Positions 33,654 through 42,314 of a stretch of 64,000 nucleotides of DNA are shown here, one piece after another; the first letter of the stretch is position 1; each line of letters starts with the position of its first letter. A program made the translations under genes and the position numbers. Location of the stretch: contig CP064972.1 of assembly GCA_016699405.1 (NCBI GenBank), positions 4,185,501-4,249,500 on the forward strand, given 5' to 3'. The notes beneath the pieces are model-generated. The model was given only the letters and a program-made list of their open reading frames with translations. It was not told the origin of the DNA and did no database searches. The stretch is from Holophagales bacterium. Its GTDB lineage: Bacteria; Acidobacteriota; Thermoanaerobaculia; Multivoradales; JAGPDF01.

Positions 33654-34873
33654 ACCCCTTCCGGACGCTCCTCCGCGCCGCGCGATCTCGCCGCAGCTTG
33701 GCCGTCGTCGCGATGGCTCTCGCGCTTCTCGGCGGCGGCGGCACTGCACTGGCGGAGCCGGCGCTCGAGGTCGGGATCCTCAGCCCGGCCTCCGGGGTCC
33801 CGGCCTTCGGGCGGATCCGCTTCATCGCCATGCCGCGCGGCACCGAACCGATCGTCCGCGTCGAGTTCCTCCTCGGCGGTCGGAAGGTGGGCGAGCGCAC
33901 GGCGCCTCCGTGGGAGATCGAGATCGACACCGGCGAGACCAACAGCGAGAAGGTCTTCCGCGTCGTCGCCTACGGGCGGGACGGCGCGCGCGCCGAATCG
34001 ACGCTCACCGCCCCGGCCGTGCGCGTCGACCTGGCGATGGACCTCGAGCTGCAACAGCTCTACGTCACGGTGACCAAGGGCGGGGAGCGGGTGCTCGACG
34101 TGCCGCGCGAAGAGTTCGAAGTGCGCGACGACGGCGAGACCCAGACGCTGGTGACGTTCGAGCACGGCGACGTGCCGATCGCCGCGGTGCTGCTCGTCGA
34201 CTCGAGCCAGAGCATGCAGGGCGACCGGCTGCGCGCCGCCCTCGGCGGCGTGCGCGCCTTCGCCAAGGGGATGGCCGGGCTCGACGAGGCCGCGCTGCTC
34301 CTGTTCGGCGACCACATCGTCCACCGCACCGCCTTCTCCGGCGACGCACGGGCCCTGCTCGACGGCCTCGATCGCATCCAGGCGGAAGGGGGAACGGCCC
34401 TCAACGACCACCTCTTCCTCGCCCTGCAACTGCTCGAACGGCGGCAGGGCCGGCGGGTCGTCGTGCTGCTCTCGGACGGGATCGACGTCGAAAGCGTGCT
34501 CGAAATGTCGCAGGTGCTCTCGTCGGTCCGGCGCAGCCAGGCGATCGTCTATTGGCTCCGGCTGCGCGATCCCGCCGCGGCGACCGGCGATCGGCACCTC
34601 TCCGTCTGGCACGGCGCGTCCTTCCACGCCGCCGAGCTCGCCCAACTCGAGAAGGCCGTCGCCGACAGCGGCGGTCGGATCCTCGAGCTCGCCCGGGTCG
34701 AAGACTCGGAGTCGGCCTTCCGTGAAGTGCTGCGTGAGCTGCGCGAGCAGGTCGTCCTCGGCTTCTATCCGGCGAGCTCGAAGAACGACGGCAAGTGGCA
34801 CGACATCCAGGTGCGGCTGCCGCACCGCAGCGGCTACTCGCTGCGCACCCGCGCCGGCTACTACGACTACTGA
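33650..34873 (+). CDS. VWA domain protein with intact MIDAS
   Basis: 407 aa. The signal peptide ends TALAEP (~36). An Ig-like domain (~38-125: VGILSPASGVPAFGRIRF, VEFLLGGRKVGERTAPPWEIE) is followed by a second strand domain and a VWA domain with DSSQSM at 184-189, the canonical DxSxS metal motif. The conserved Thr in GGTALND and the Asp in LLSDGID complete the site. The C-terminal LRELREQVVLGFYPASSKNDGKWHDI matches the same family end as copies 1-3. It closes the VWA-TPR-VWA operon. Unlike the other three VWA proteins here it should bind Mg2+ and a ligand. Confidence 0.88.
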   Translation: MNPFRTLLRAARSRRSLAVVAMALALLGGGGTALAEPALEVGILSPASGVPAFGRIRFIAMPRGTEPIVRVEFLLGGRKVGERTAPPWEIEIDTGETNSEKVFRVVAYGRDGARAESTLTAPAVRVDLAMDLELQQLYVTVTKGGERVLDVPREEFEVRDDGETQTLVTFEHGDVPIAAVLLVDSSQSMQGDRLRAALGGVRAFAKGMAGLDEAALLLFGDHIVHRTAFSGDARALLDGLDRIQAEGGTALNDHLFLALQLLERRQGRRVVVLLSDGIDVESVLEMSQVLSSVRRSQAIVYWLRLRDPAAATGDRHLSVWHGASFHAAELAQLEKAVADSGGRILELARVEDSESAFREVLRELREQVVLGFYPASSKNDGKWHDIQVRLPHRSGYSLRTRAGYYDY

Positions 34874-34874
34874 G

Positions 34875-35549
34875 TCAGGAGCGCTCGACGCTGCGGATGG
34901 CGTCCGCCGCCGAGCGATGCCGGTCGATCCCCCAGGCGAGCGCGACGGCGATCCAGCTCGCCTGCCCCGCCCAGGCGACGGTCTCCACGTCGGGTGGCGG
35001 CGGTCCGAAGAGGGCACCGAGGTAGGCCGCGAGCAGCAGGCCGACGAGCAGCGCCGGACCGAGGCGGCCGAAGCGGTCGAGCGCCCGGGTCGACTTCAGG
35101 TAGAGCGCGAGACCGACCGCGAAGAGCGCCCCTTCGACGACGAGCGTCGCCCCGAGGCTGCGCCAGAGCTCGAGCCCGATCCACGGCCCGGAGGGCAGGA
35201 CCGGCATGTCCGGGCGATGCGAGACGACGTCGAGGACCCAGTGGCTCAGCACGCCGAATCCGAGGACGAGCGCGGCGCGCCGGTCGTGGCGCAGGAGCCA
35301 CCAGACGACCGCGAGAGCGACGGCCCAGAGCAGGTCGAAGAGGAGACTGTGCGAGTAGGGGTAGCTGACGAAGTCGAGCGGCGTGACCACCGTCGTCCCC
35401 GGCACGATGCGGAAGTGCTCGACCCCGAGGAGCACCAGGGTCGGCCAGAGGAGATCGGGCAGCTGGACGGCGAGCAGGAGAGCCCACAGGGGGGCCGAGG
35501 GGGCCCACCGCTTGCCGGCCAGACCGACGGCGTAGTGTCCGATGAACAT
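34875..35549 (-). CDS. Membrane-bound hydrolase-like protein (YdjM/DUF457-like)
   Basis: 224 aa with six or more hydrophobic helices. FIGHYAVGLAGK at the start, PDLLWP, SYPYSHSLLFDLLW and SHWVLDVVSHRPDMP give the His/Asp pattern of the membrane-bound putative metal-dependent hydrolases (DUF457/YdjM family). The role is not known. It converges with the VWA gene, one base separating the stops. The N-terminal start ATG 35549 fits the family start. Confidence 0.75.
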   Translation of the reverse strand: MFIGHYAVGLAGKRWAPSAPLWALLLAVQLPDLLWPTLVLLGVEHFRIVPGTTVVTPLDFVSYPYSHSLLFDLLWAVALAVVWWLLRHDRRAALVLGFGVLSHWVLDVVSHRPDMPVLPSGPWIGLELWRSLGATLVVEGALFAVGLALYLKSTRALDRFGRLGPALLVGLLLAAYLGALFGPPPPDVETVAWAGQASWIAVALAWGIDRHRSAADAIRSVERS

Positions 35550-35615
35550 CGCTGAATCGCCGAAGTCGCTCGACGACGCCGCAGTCCGCGGCGCGGATCC
35601 GGACGCGGGCCCTCG

Positions 35616-36050
35616 TCAGAGCCCGCGCTTGCGCGCGCGGATGTTGCGCCGACTGCCCTTCGGCTTGCCGCCACCACCGAACGGCGGCTTGTTCGCGCCG
35701 AAGCCGCCCCCACCGCCGCCGAAACCGCCCCCGCCGCCGAAGCCGCCGCCACCCGAGTAGCCGCCGCTGGCGAAGCCGCCGCCGCCGAAGCCGCCCCCGG
35801 CCGGACGGCCCTCGGCGACGTTCACTCGCAACGCCCGTCCGGAGAGCTCATGACCGTTGAAGCGCTCGATCGCCTGCTCGGCCTCTTCCTCCGTCTCGAA
35901 CTCGACGAAGGCGAAACCGCGCGGACGGCCGGTGGCGCGATCCGTGGGCAGGAACACGTCCCGGAGCGTGCCGACCTGACCGAACAGGGCCTCGACCTCC
36001 GCACGCGTGGTGTTGAAGTCGAGATTCCCGACGAAAACCTTCGAAGCCAT
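35616..36050 (-). CDS. Glycine-rich RNA-binding protein with one RRM
   Basis: 144 aa. An RRM occupies residues 1-80, with RNP2 VFVGNL (5-10) and RNP1 RGFAFVEF (44-51). The tail (~90-130) is Gly-rich with GGGGFGG-type repeats and ends with basic residues (KPKGSRRNIRARKRGL). Such cold-shock-type RNA chaperones are common in Cyanobacteria and also occur in other bacteria. The start at 36050 has GGGAG five bases before it; an ATG 12 bases upstream is less likely. The repeat region is low-complexity DNA. Confidence 0.9.
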   Translation of the reverse strand: MASKVFVGNLDFNTTRAEVEALFGQVGTLRDVFLPTDRATGRPRGFAFVEFETEEEAEQAIERFNGHELSGRALRVNVAEGRPAGGGFGGGGFASGGYSGGGGFGGGGGFGGGGGGFGANKPPFGGGGKPKGSRRNIRARKRGL

Positions 36051-36166
36051 TCGAGCTCCCACTTTCTGCGGCCGCGCCGCGCCGAGGCATCCAGCGTAGG
36101 CGTCGTGCCCACCGGTTCGCCTGAACTCCGGAGTGTATCGCAGGACCGACTGCCTGCCGGCGCTGC

Positions 36167-36334
36167 CTAGTCGGCGGCCGGAGCGCCTTCGCCCTCGGCG
36201 CCGGCCGACTCGGTCGGCTCGCCATCCTCACCGACGTCGCGACGCTCGGCCCGACGCTGCTGCTTCTCGAGCTTCTTGGCCTTCTTCGCCAACTCCTTCT
36301 GCCGCTTCTCGTGCTGGTAGTTGCGTGTGGCCAC
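36167..36334 (-). CDS. Small basic-acidic coiled protein, unknown function
   Basis: 55 aa from GTG 36334; GGGAG lies five bases before the GTG. The first half is a basic helix (NYQHEKRQKELAKKAKKLEK), the second is acidic and Pro/Ala/Gly-rich. I recall similar short proteins starting N-Y-x-x-E/Q-KRQKELA in several phyla, but with no known function. It lies upstream of the RRM gene on the same strand, and charge distribution suggests RNA or ribosome contact (inference). Confidence 0.7.
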   Translation of the reverse strand: MATRNYQHEKRQKELAKKAKKLEKQQRRAERRDVGEDGEPTESAGAEGEGAPAAD

Positions 36335-36704
36335 TAGTCTCCCTTTCCCAATTTGTCCGATGCTCCGACGGGGTCTCCCCTCCGGGCAGCCCCCGCCCTA
36401 CCGACTCGACCGGCCGACCGCTGCGACCGGGAAGACCCGACACCCCGGAGAGAACCGTCCCGAACCGACGGCGGGCTCTGATCCCGACGCCCCGGCCGAT
36501 CGGGCGGCGGCACGACCCTCTCCCGGGCAACCGTTGGGCGAATCGTACCAGCTACGCCGCGCAGATGCCTCCCGTCCGACCTCCCGCCTTTACTCAGCCG
36601 CGAGAGTCGGGCTAGATTGAGGGCATCGGCGGAGCGCCTGCCGCACTTCCAGCCCGGCCCGGCCGGGCCGATCAGCCTCGACGACCCCTGTACGGCCAGA
36701 GACC
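36335..36704. other. Intergenic region between the small gene and yebC
   Basis: 370 bp. It separates two divergent genes, so it must hold both promoters. On the plus strand TTTACT (36589-36594) and TAGATT (36613-36618) with an 18-bp spacer would give a start near 36625, 80 bp ahead of the yebC ATG. I see no other structured element. Confidence 0.5.
36589..36618 (+). promoter_or_regulatory. Putative promoter of the yebC-like gene
   Basis: TTTACT, 18-bp spacer, TAGATT. Each box has four of six consensus bases. Called by eye only. Confidence 0.3.
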
Positions 36705-37427
36705 ATGGGACGCATTTTCGAAACTCGCAAGCACACGATGTTCGCCCGCTGGGACCGGATGGCGAAGCAGTTCGCCCGGATCGGCAAGGAAATCACCATC
36801 GCCGTGAAGGCGGGCGGGCCCGAGCCCGCCGCCAACCCGCTCCTCCGCCGGGTGATCCAGAATGCCCGCGCGGTCAACATGCCGAAGGACAAGGTCGAGT
36901 CGGCGATCAAGCGCGCCGCCGGCAAGGAGGCGGAGAGCTACGACGAGATCCTCTACGAGGGTTACGCGCCGCACGGCGTCGCCGTTCTCGTCGAGACCGC
37001 CACGAACAACCCGACGCGCACCGTTTCGAGCCTGCGCACCCACTTCAACAAGCACAACGGCAACCTCGCCACCCCGGGCAGCGTCGCCTTCGGCTTCAAG
37101 AAGATGGGTGTCTTCCGCCTCCATCCGGCAGGGCTGCAGCAGGAAGAGCTCGAGCTCGAGCTGATCGACCACGGGCTCGAGGAGATGGGCGAGAGCGTCG
37201 GCGAAAAGGGCGAGCCGCTCCTGGTGATCCGCTGCGCTTTCGCCGAGTTCGGCCAGTTGCAGAAGGCGCTCGAGGACCGGCACATCACCCCGATCTCGGC
37301 CGAGTCGGAGTGGATCCCCAACACCCCGGTCGAGCTCTCCGAAGCGCACGCCACCGAGGTGCTCAAGCTCATCGACGTCATCGAGCAGGACGACGACGTC
37401 CAGAAGGTCTTCCACAACCTCGGCTGA
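36705..37427 (+). CDS. YebC/PmpR family DNA-binding protein
   Basis: 240 aa, full length. The start (GRIFETRKHTMFARW) matches the branch of the family that begins with MGRxFExRK. Family sequence is clear throughout: AGGPEPAANPLLRRVIQNAR, NMPKDKVESAIKRA, YEGYAPHGVAVLVETATNN and NKHNGNLATPGSVAFGF. Members bind DNA or act at the ribosome to relieve stalling. It converges with the VIT gene downstream, with four bases between the stops. Confidence 0.93.
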   Translation: MGRIFETRKHTMFARWDRMAKQFARIGKEITIAVKAGGPEPAANPLLRRVIQNARAVNMPKDKVESAIKRAAGKEAESYDEILYEGYAPHGVAVLVETATNNPTRTVSSLRTHFNKHNGNLATPGSVAFGFKKMGVFRLHPAGLQQEELELELIDHGLEEMGESVGEKGEPLLVIRCAFAEFGQLQKALEDRHITPISAESEWIPNTPVELSEAHATEVLKLIDVIEQDDDVQKVFHNLG

Positions 37428-37431
37428 CGCG

Positions 37432-38127
37432 CTAGAGCGCGATGCCGAAGAGCTTCCCGACCCCGGCGGTCAGGGCCATGGCGAGCGCCCCCCAGAAGGT
37501 CACCCGGAGGGCTCCGCGCGCCACCGAGGCGCCCCCGGCGTAGGCCGCGACGCCGCCGAGCAGCGTCAAGGCGACGAGCGTCGTCGCCACCGTCAGCTGA
37601 GTCACCCACTCGGCCGGCGCGACGATCGCCGGCACGACCGGCAGCACCGCGCCCACCGCGAATGCCGCCGCCGACGCCAGAGCGGCCTGGACCGGCCGGG
37701 CGCGCAATGTCTCGGTGATTCCCAGCTCGTCGCGTGCGTGCGCAGTCAGCGCGTCGCCCGCCGTCAGCTGCGCCGCCACCCGGCCGGCGAGCTCGGCGTC
37801 GAGACCCCGCTCGACGTAGATCTTCGTCAGCTCCGCAAGCTCCGCCTCCGGCTCGTCGGCGAGCTCGCGCCGCTCGCGTCCGAGGTCGGCCTCTTCGGTG
37901 TCGGCCTGCGACTGGACCGACACGTACTCACCGGCGGCCATCGACATCGCCCCGGCCGTGAGCCCGGCGATGCCGGAGAGCAGGATTCCCGATCGTGGGG
38001 CGCCGCCGGCGGCGACACCGACCACCAGGCTGGCGACCGACACGACGCCGTCGTTGGCCCCCAGCACCGCAGCACGCAGCCAGCCCACGCGGTGCGCGCG
38101 ATGGGTCTCGAGATGAACGGAACGCAT
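37432..38127 (-). CDS. VIT1/CCC1-family metal transporter
   Basis: 231 aa from ATG 38127. The N-terminal LRAAVLGANDGVVSVASLVVGVAAG is the VIT1/CCC1 signature, with the conserved GANDG. Further helices are SGIAGLTAGAMSMAAGEYVSVQSQ and three C-terminal ones, with a charged cytoplasmic segment (EADLGRERRELADEPEAEL) that in this family carries metal-binding glutamates. It should move Fe2+ or Mn2+ across the membrane. It lies on the minus strand downstream of the EamA gene, 70 bp away. Confidence 0.88.
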   Translation of the reverse strand: MRSVHLETHRAHRVGWLRAAVLGANDGVVSVASLVVGVAAGGAPRSGILLSGIAGLTAGAMSMAAGEYVSVQSQADTEEADLGRERRELADEPEAELAELTKIYVERGLDAELAGRVAAQLTAGDALTAHARDELGITETLRARPVQAALASAAAFAVGAVLPVVPAIVAPAEWVTQLTVATTLVALTLLGGVAAYAGGASVARGALRVTFWGALAMALTAGVGKLFGIAL

Positions 38128-38197
38128 GCGGACCTCTCTGACGGGCGACACCGCCCGTCGGCGGTGCGCCGACGACGAGCCCACCCGGGTCAGTATC

Positions 38198-39106
38198 TCA
38201 CCGCGTCTCTCGCGCCCCTGCCCGCCGCGCGAGCAGGCCCTGGGCGAAGGCGACACCGACCGCCGCGAGGGCGACGCCGGCCACCTGCGGCGGACCGAGC
38301 CGCTCCCCGAGCGCGAGCCAGCCGAGAACGGCCACCTGCACCAGCATCGTGTTGTTCAGCAGGCTCGAGTCGGTCGCCGAGAGGGTCCGCTGCGTGCGGT
38401 TCCAGAGGGTGAAGGCGAAGGCCGTGTTCACCGTCGCGAGCCAGGCGACGATCGCCCATCCCGTCGCCGTCGGACGAGGCAGCCCTTCGCTCGCAAAGCC
38501 GACGGCGAGCAGGGCCGCGGCGCCGCAGGCCATGCTCACCGCGGTGACCGCGAGCGGCGAGAGCTCCCGCCGGCGGTTCACGGCGCGACCGAGCAGCGCC
38601 GCCGCCGCGTTCGCGACGAGGCCGACCGCCGCGATCGCGAGCCCCACCCCGTGTCCCGCCGAGAGAGCCCCGGGGCCGAAGTACAGGCTCGCGCCGAGCA
38701 GGAAGACGGCGATCCCCCCCCACTGACGACGCGCGAGGGGCTCGCCGAGCAGCGGCGCGCTCGCCAGCGCCACGGCCAGCGGCGTGAACGCCAGCACCAG
38801 GCTCACCGAGGCCGCCGGCAGGCGCGCGAGCGCGGCGAACTGCGCTCCCTGGGTGAGGGCGAAGAGGATCAGGCCGAGGGCGCCGAGACGCAGCCAATCC
38901 CGCCCACCGAGCCCGCGCAACGCCGCCCGCTCCGACCGGTCGCACAGCAGGAGCGACAACAGCAGCAGGGCGCCGAGGCCGTAGCGCAACCCGGCGAAGG
39001 CGAGCGGCGGCAGGCCGCGCAGCCCGAGCTTGATGAAGACCCAGGAGGTCGACCAGAGGAAGGTGACGAAGAGCGCCTGGGCGACCGCGGCACGACGCGA
39101 CGACAT
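38198..39106 (-). CDS. EamA/DMT-family transporter
   Basis: 302 aa with ten predicted helices in two similar halves, each an EamA domain. The first opens with ALFVTFLWSTSWVFIKLG and the second with GVGLAIAAVGLVANAAAALLGR. Both end in a GxxLGxxLxxxG-like helix. Family members export metabolites such as amino acids or nucleotides. Substrate is not indicated by sequence or context. Confidence 0.88.
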   Translation of the reverse strand: MSSRRAAVAQALFVTFLWSTSWVFIKLGLRGLPPLAFAGLRYGLGALLLLSLLLCDRSERAALRGLGGRDWLRLGALGLILFALTQGAQFAALARLPAASVSLVLAFTPLAVALASAPLLGEPLARRQWGGIAVFLLGASLYFGPGALSAGHGVGLAIAAVGLVANAAAALLGRAVNRRRELSPLAVTAVSMACGAAALLAVGFASEGLPRPTATGWAIVAWLATVNTAFAFTLWNRTQRTLSATDSSLLNNTMLVQVAVLGWLALGERLGPPQVAGVALAAVGVAFAQGLLARRAGARETR

Positions 39107-39226
39107 CCGCCTATTCTGCCGGGAATCGTCCGCGCCGCGCCGAGGCGCGGCATCGGACGCCGCCCCGCGCGAGGCCGAGGAGGGTCGGCCTCGTCTCGCC
39201 GGACGCTCCGCGACCGGGCGGCCCGC

Positions 39227-39697
39227 TCAGATCCCCGGCAGCCGCGCGAAGGAACAGGCGAGCCCGAGCCCGCGAAGGGTCCCGGGGAAGGTGTGCCAGA
39301 ACCCTCCGGGGTCGTCGTCGACCCGCACCACGCCGTCACGCCGCATCAGCTCGAGCCGCGGGCCCTGGGTGAAGTGAAACAGCGCGTCGCCCGCCGTGGC
39401 GCGCAGCGCCGTCCCGACGACCAGGGCGATACGCCGGTGGATCGGTGCCGGATCGAGCTGTTTGGCCTGCGTCAGGAGCATCTCGACATCGGCGGCGACG
39501 CCGTGCCGCGCCGCCCAGGCGCGACTCGACTCCTCGAGGTCGTCGTTGACCCAGACCGCCAGACCCGGCCCGGACAGACGCAGACCGAGACGCGCCTCGC
39601 TCGCCGACTGCAGCTCCAGGCCGGTGTCGCGAACGAGCCGCTCCGCACAACTCGCCGCCGTGAGACCGGCGACGCAGAAGTAGTAGTCGAGAGACAT
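39227..39697 (-). CDS. Small protein of unknown function (possibly SitI3-like)
   Basis: 156 aa. It opens MSLDYYFCVAGL and has mixed alpha-beta sequence without signal or membrane segments. The size and opening recall SitI3-type immunity proteins of myxobacteria, but this is a weak impression. It is 32 bp after another unknown gene on the same strand, and both look like one operon. No toxin gene is visible next to it. Confidence 0.55.
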   Translation of the reverse strand: MSLDYYFCVAGLTAASCAERLVRDTGLELQSASEARLGLRLSGPGLAVWVNDDLEESSRAWAARHGVAADVEMLLTQAKQLDPAPIHRRIALVVGTALRATAGDALFHFTQGPRLELMRRDGVVRVDDDPGGFWHTFPGTLRGLGLACSFARLPGI

Positions 39698-39729
39698 CCC
39701 CGTCCTCCTCCCCGGCGCCAACGGCGCCG

Positions 39730-40176
39730 TCAGCCCCCCGCCAGGCGCCGGAAGGTGCCGCGCACGTCGCGTTCGTACACGATGGCGAGCTGCCGGCGGA
39801 AATCCCCCTCCTCCCCGGAGAACGCCAGGGCGAACGCCCGCTCGATCTCCGGACGATCGACGAACACGCCGGCGAGCCAGGCCACCCTCGCTCCTTCGAC
39901 GATCGGCCAGGCCGGTTGCGCCGCGTCGCCCTCGTCCATCCAGTCGACGATCGCACAGAGCAGCGCGATCGCCGCCCCGTTCCGAAGCAGGTCGAGGTCG
40001 AGGGCGAGACGCTCGCCGGTCGCCAGGCGCGCATCGACGAAATCGAGCGGGGCGAAGTACCCGGTGTCGATCCCGTGTCCGAACCCGCCGTAACGCTCGA
40101 CCATGTCGGCGTAGAGGAAGAGGATGTCGCGCAGCGCCCCTTCGGCGGCCACCTGTCCCGTGAGCGTGATCTCCAT
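39730..40176 (-). CDS. Small protein of unknown function
   Basis: 148 aa from ATG 40176, preceded by GGAGGGAGG. It has a helical, acidic middle (LLCAIVDWMDEGDAAQPAW) and ends VYERDVRGTFRRLAGG. I recognise no domain. Its codon use and G+C fit the neighbours. It is the first gene of a pair with 39227-39697. Confidence 0.6.
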   Translation of the reverse strand: MEITLTGQVAAEGALRDILFLYADMVERYGGFGHGIDTGYFAPLDFVDARLATGERLALDLDLLRNGAAIALLCAIVDWMDEGDAAQPAWPIVEGARVAWLAGVFVDRPEIERAFALAFSGEEGDFRRQLAIVYERDVRGTFRRLAGG

Positions 40177-40373
40177 CCTCCCTCCGATGCCGCACGCGGA
40201 GAGAGAACCTGCCGTGGCACCGCCACCGGACCCGACCCCGACCGACGTGCAGCGACCGGCTCTCCCACCCCGCCCTCTGATGCGCCGCGGCCGGCGATCG
40301 GGGGACAGGCGGTCGCGCATCGGGAGGAGCGGCTTGTCGCGGAGGGCGCCCCGGTTGCGCCTCGGGTCGTTGC

Positions 40374-40733
40374 TCAGCGGGCCAGCCAGGTGGCAGCCAG
40401 CGCGATCGCACCGGGGAGGGCCTGGACCCAGAGAATGGTGCGCTTCGCCGTCGCCGCACCGAAGAGACCGGCCACGACCACGCAGACCAGGAAGAAGACC
40501 CGCACCGCCTGCCCCGCCGCACCGAGGGTCACACCCCAGACGAGGCCGGCGGCGAGGAAGCCGTTGTAGAGACCCTGGTTCGCGGCAAGCGGAGCGGCCG
40601 CGGACATCACCTCGCGCGGCAGTCCGAAGACGCGACGGCCGATCGGCTTCGTCCAGAGGAACATCTCGAGCACGAGGAAGCCGAGATGCAGCGCAGCGAC
40701 GACGAGCACGGCAACGGTGGCGAAGGTCGACAT
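40374..40733 (-). CDS. DUF1304 membrane protein
   Basis: 119 aa with four hydrophobic helices. HLGFLVLEMFLWTKPIGRRVFGL and NQGLYNGFLAAGLVWG are the family's conserved segments. GGGAG lies five bases before the ATG at 40733. The family has no established function; small size and four helices suggest a membrane accessory. Confidence 0.88.
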   Translation of the reverse strand: MSTFATVAVLVVAALHLGFLVLEMFLWTKPIGRRVFGLPREVMSAAAPLAANQGLYNGFLAAGLVWGVTLGAAGQAVRVFFLVCVVVAGLFGAATAKRTILWVQALPGAIALAATWLAR

Positions 40734-40779
40734 CGACTCTCCCTTTCGGTCTCGGCCGCGACAGCGGTCGCGTCCGATG

Positions 40780-41523
40780 TCAGAGCATGGCGGCGAATTC
40801 GGCGGCCAGGCGATGCGCGTCGCCGGGCCAGCGGGCCGAAAGATAGTGCCCGTCACGGACGGTGAACCCGCGGTCGAGCTGGCCGGGGGCGTCGCGTCGC
40901 AGGCTCGCCGGACCGCGCTCGAAATGCGCCGGCGCGGCAAGCGCCTCCGTCACCTCCCCTTCGACCGTCACGGGGTAGGTTCGGTAGTAGCTCCCCAACC
41001 AGGCGCGAGTGAGCCACCACGCGGCGAGCTCCATCCGTCGCGGCAACGCCGTCGTCCGTCGACCATGGAGGACCGAGCGACCGTCCGTCCGGCGGGAGCG
41101 CGCCGCGAGCACCACCCCGTGACAGATCGCCGCCACCGGCTTGCCCGCGGCGAAGCTCTCGGCCACCGCGCGTTGCAGGAGCGGCGACTCGAGGTAAGGG
41201 CGCATCCCCGGCGCGTGCCCGCCCGGGAGCAGCAGCGCGTCGTAGGCGAGCGCAGCGATCGCCTCCCAGGGGAGCGGCGCGGCGAACTCCCGGCTCGCCG
41301 CCATCGCGCGGTACGCCTCCCGGCCGTGGCGATCGGCCACGAGAAACGGCGCGAACGGGCCGAGCCCGCGGCCGGTGAGCATCCGCGGGTCCGCCTGCGC
41401 CGGTCGTCCGTCGGGGGTCGCGACGACGACGTGGTGTCCGCGCTCGGAGAGCGTGCGCCACGGCACCCCGCTCTCGGTCGGGTCGACGTCGGCCGCCGGC
41501 AGCGGCAGGAGGACGACAGCCAT
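40780..41523 (-). CDS. DJ-1/PfpI-family protein
   Basis: 247 aa. The nucleophile elbow AAICHGVVLA gives Cys134-His135, and ALLLPGGHAPGMRPYL is the glycine-rich turn before it. Family members act as glyoxalase-like or chaperone enzymes, or as amidases. The N-terminal Glu (E17 in TESGVPW) may be the acid of the active site. It lies 46 bp from the DUF1304 gene on the same strand. Confidence 0.85.
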   Translation of the reverse strand: MAVVLLPLPAADVDPTESGVPWRTLSERGHHVVVATPDGRPAQADPRMLTGRGLGPFAPFLVADRHGREAYRAMAASREFAAPLPWEAIAALAYDALLLPGGHAPGMRPYLESPLLQRAVAESFAAGKPVAAICHGVVLAARSRRTDGRSVLHGRRTTALPRRMELAAWWLTRAWLGSYYRTYPVTVEGEVTEALAAPAHFERGPASLRRDAPGQLDRGFTVRDGHYLSARWPGDAHRLAAEFAAML

Positions 41524-41532
41524 GAGCGGAGC

Positions 41533-42234
41533 TCAGATCCCTGCGGCGAGCGAGGCGGCGATCGTCGGCGGCTCGACCGCCGCGGCGAGCCGCGCCAGCC
41601 GCTGTCGGGCCGACTCCGCGGCGCTCGCCACCTCGGACTCGCCGGTGAGGCAGAGGTCGAGGTCGCGCAACAGCCCGTCGCTCAGCGCATAGAGCCAGCC
41701 GTGGACGGCCAGCTCCTGGCCGCGCGCCCAGGCGTCGCGCACCACCGTCGTCTGTGCCACGTTGACCACCTGCTCGATGACGTTGAGCTCGCAGAGGCGG
41801 TCGTGACGTGCCCGTTCGTCGGGCAACGCGTCGAGGATCGACCGACTCTTCGAGCAGACGTCCTCGACGTGCCGCAGCCAGTTGTCGGCCAATCCGAGCT
41901 TGGTGCCGCGCAGAGCGGCGAGCACGCCGCCGCAACCGTAGTGGCCGCAGACGATGATGTGACCGACATGCAGCACGTCGACGGCGAACTGGATCGTCGA
42001 CAGACAGTTGAGATCGGTGTGGACGACGACGTTGGCGATGTTGCGATGGACGAACATCTCCCCGGGCAGCAGGCCGACGATCTGGTTGGCCGGCACGCGG
42101 CTGTCGGAGCAGCCGATCCAGAGGTAGCTCGGCGCCTGCTGCCCGGCGAGGCGGTCGAAGAACTGCGGATCGCGCCGGCGCAGCTCGTCGGCCCAGGCGC
42201 GATTGCCGGCGAAAAGGTGTTGCAGTCGTCGCAT
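41533..42234 (-). CDS. can: Beta-class carbonic anhydrase
   Basis: 233 aa. The zinc ligands are C42 (with D44 and R46 in CSDSR), H98 and C101 (GHYGCGG). FVHRNIANVV and LNVIEQVVNVAQT match the plant/E. coli Can type. It interconverts CO2 and bicarbonate in the cytoplasm. The ATG 42234 lies ten bases from a DJ-1-like gene end on the other side; it converges with nothing and is on the same strand as its neighbours. Confidence 0.94.
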   Translation of the reverse strand: MRRLQHLFAGNRAWADELRRRDPQFFDRLAGQQAPSYLWIGCSDSRVPANQIVGLLPGEMFVHRNIANVVVHTDLNCLSTIQFAVDVLHVGHIIVCGHYGCGGVLAALRGTKLGLADNWLRHVEDVCSKSRSILDALPDERARHDRLCELNVIEQVVNVAQTTVVRDAWARGQELAVHGWLYALSDGLLRDLDLCLTGESEVASAAESARQRLARLAAAVEPPTIAASLAAGI

Positions 42235-42314
42235 GGTCTCTTGGGCTCCTCGCGGTCGAATCCCAGGTCCGGCGGAGTTGGCGAACGATACAGGAATTCG
42301 CGCCGACGTCGGCG

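Noticed and set aside
35690..35800. Short tandem repeats in the plus strand (ccgccgccgaag units)
   Set aside because: They are the codons of the Gly-rich tail of the RRM gene, not an array or a mobile element.
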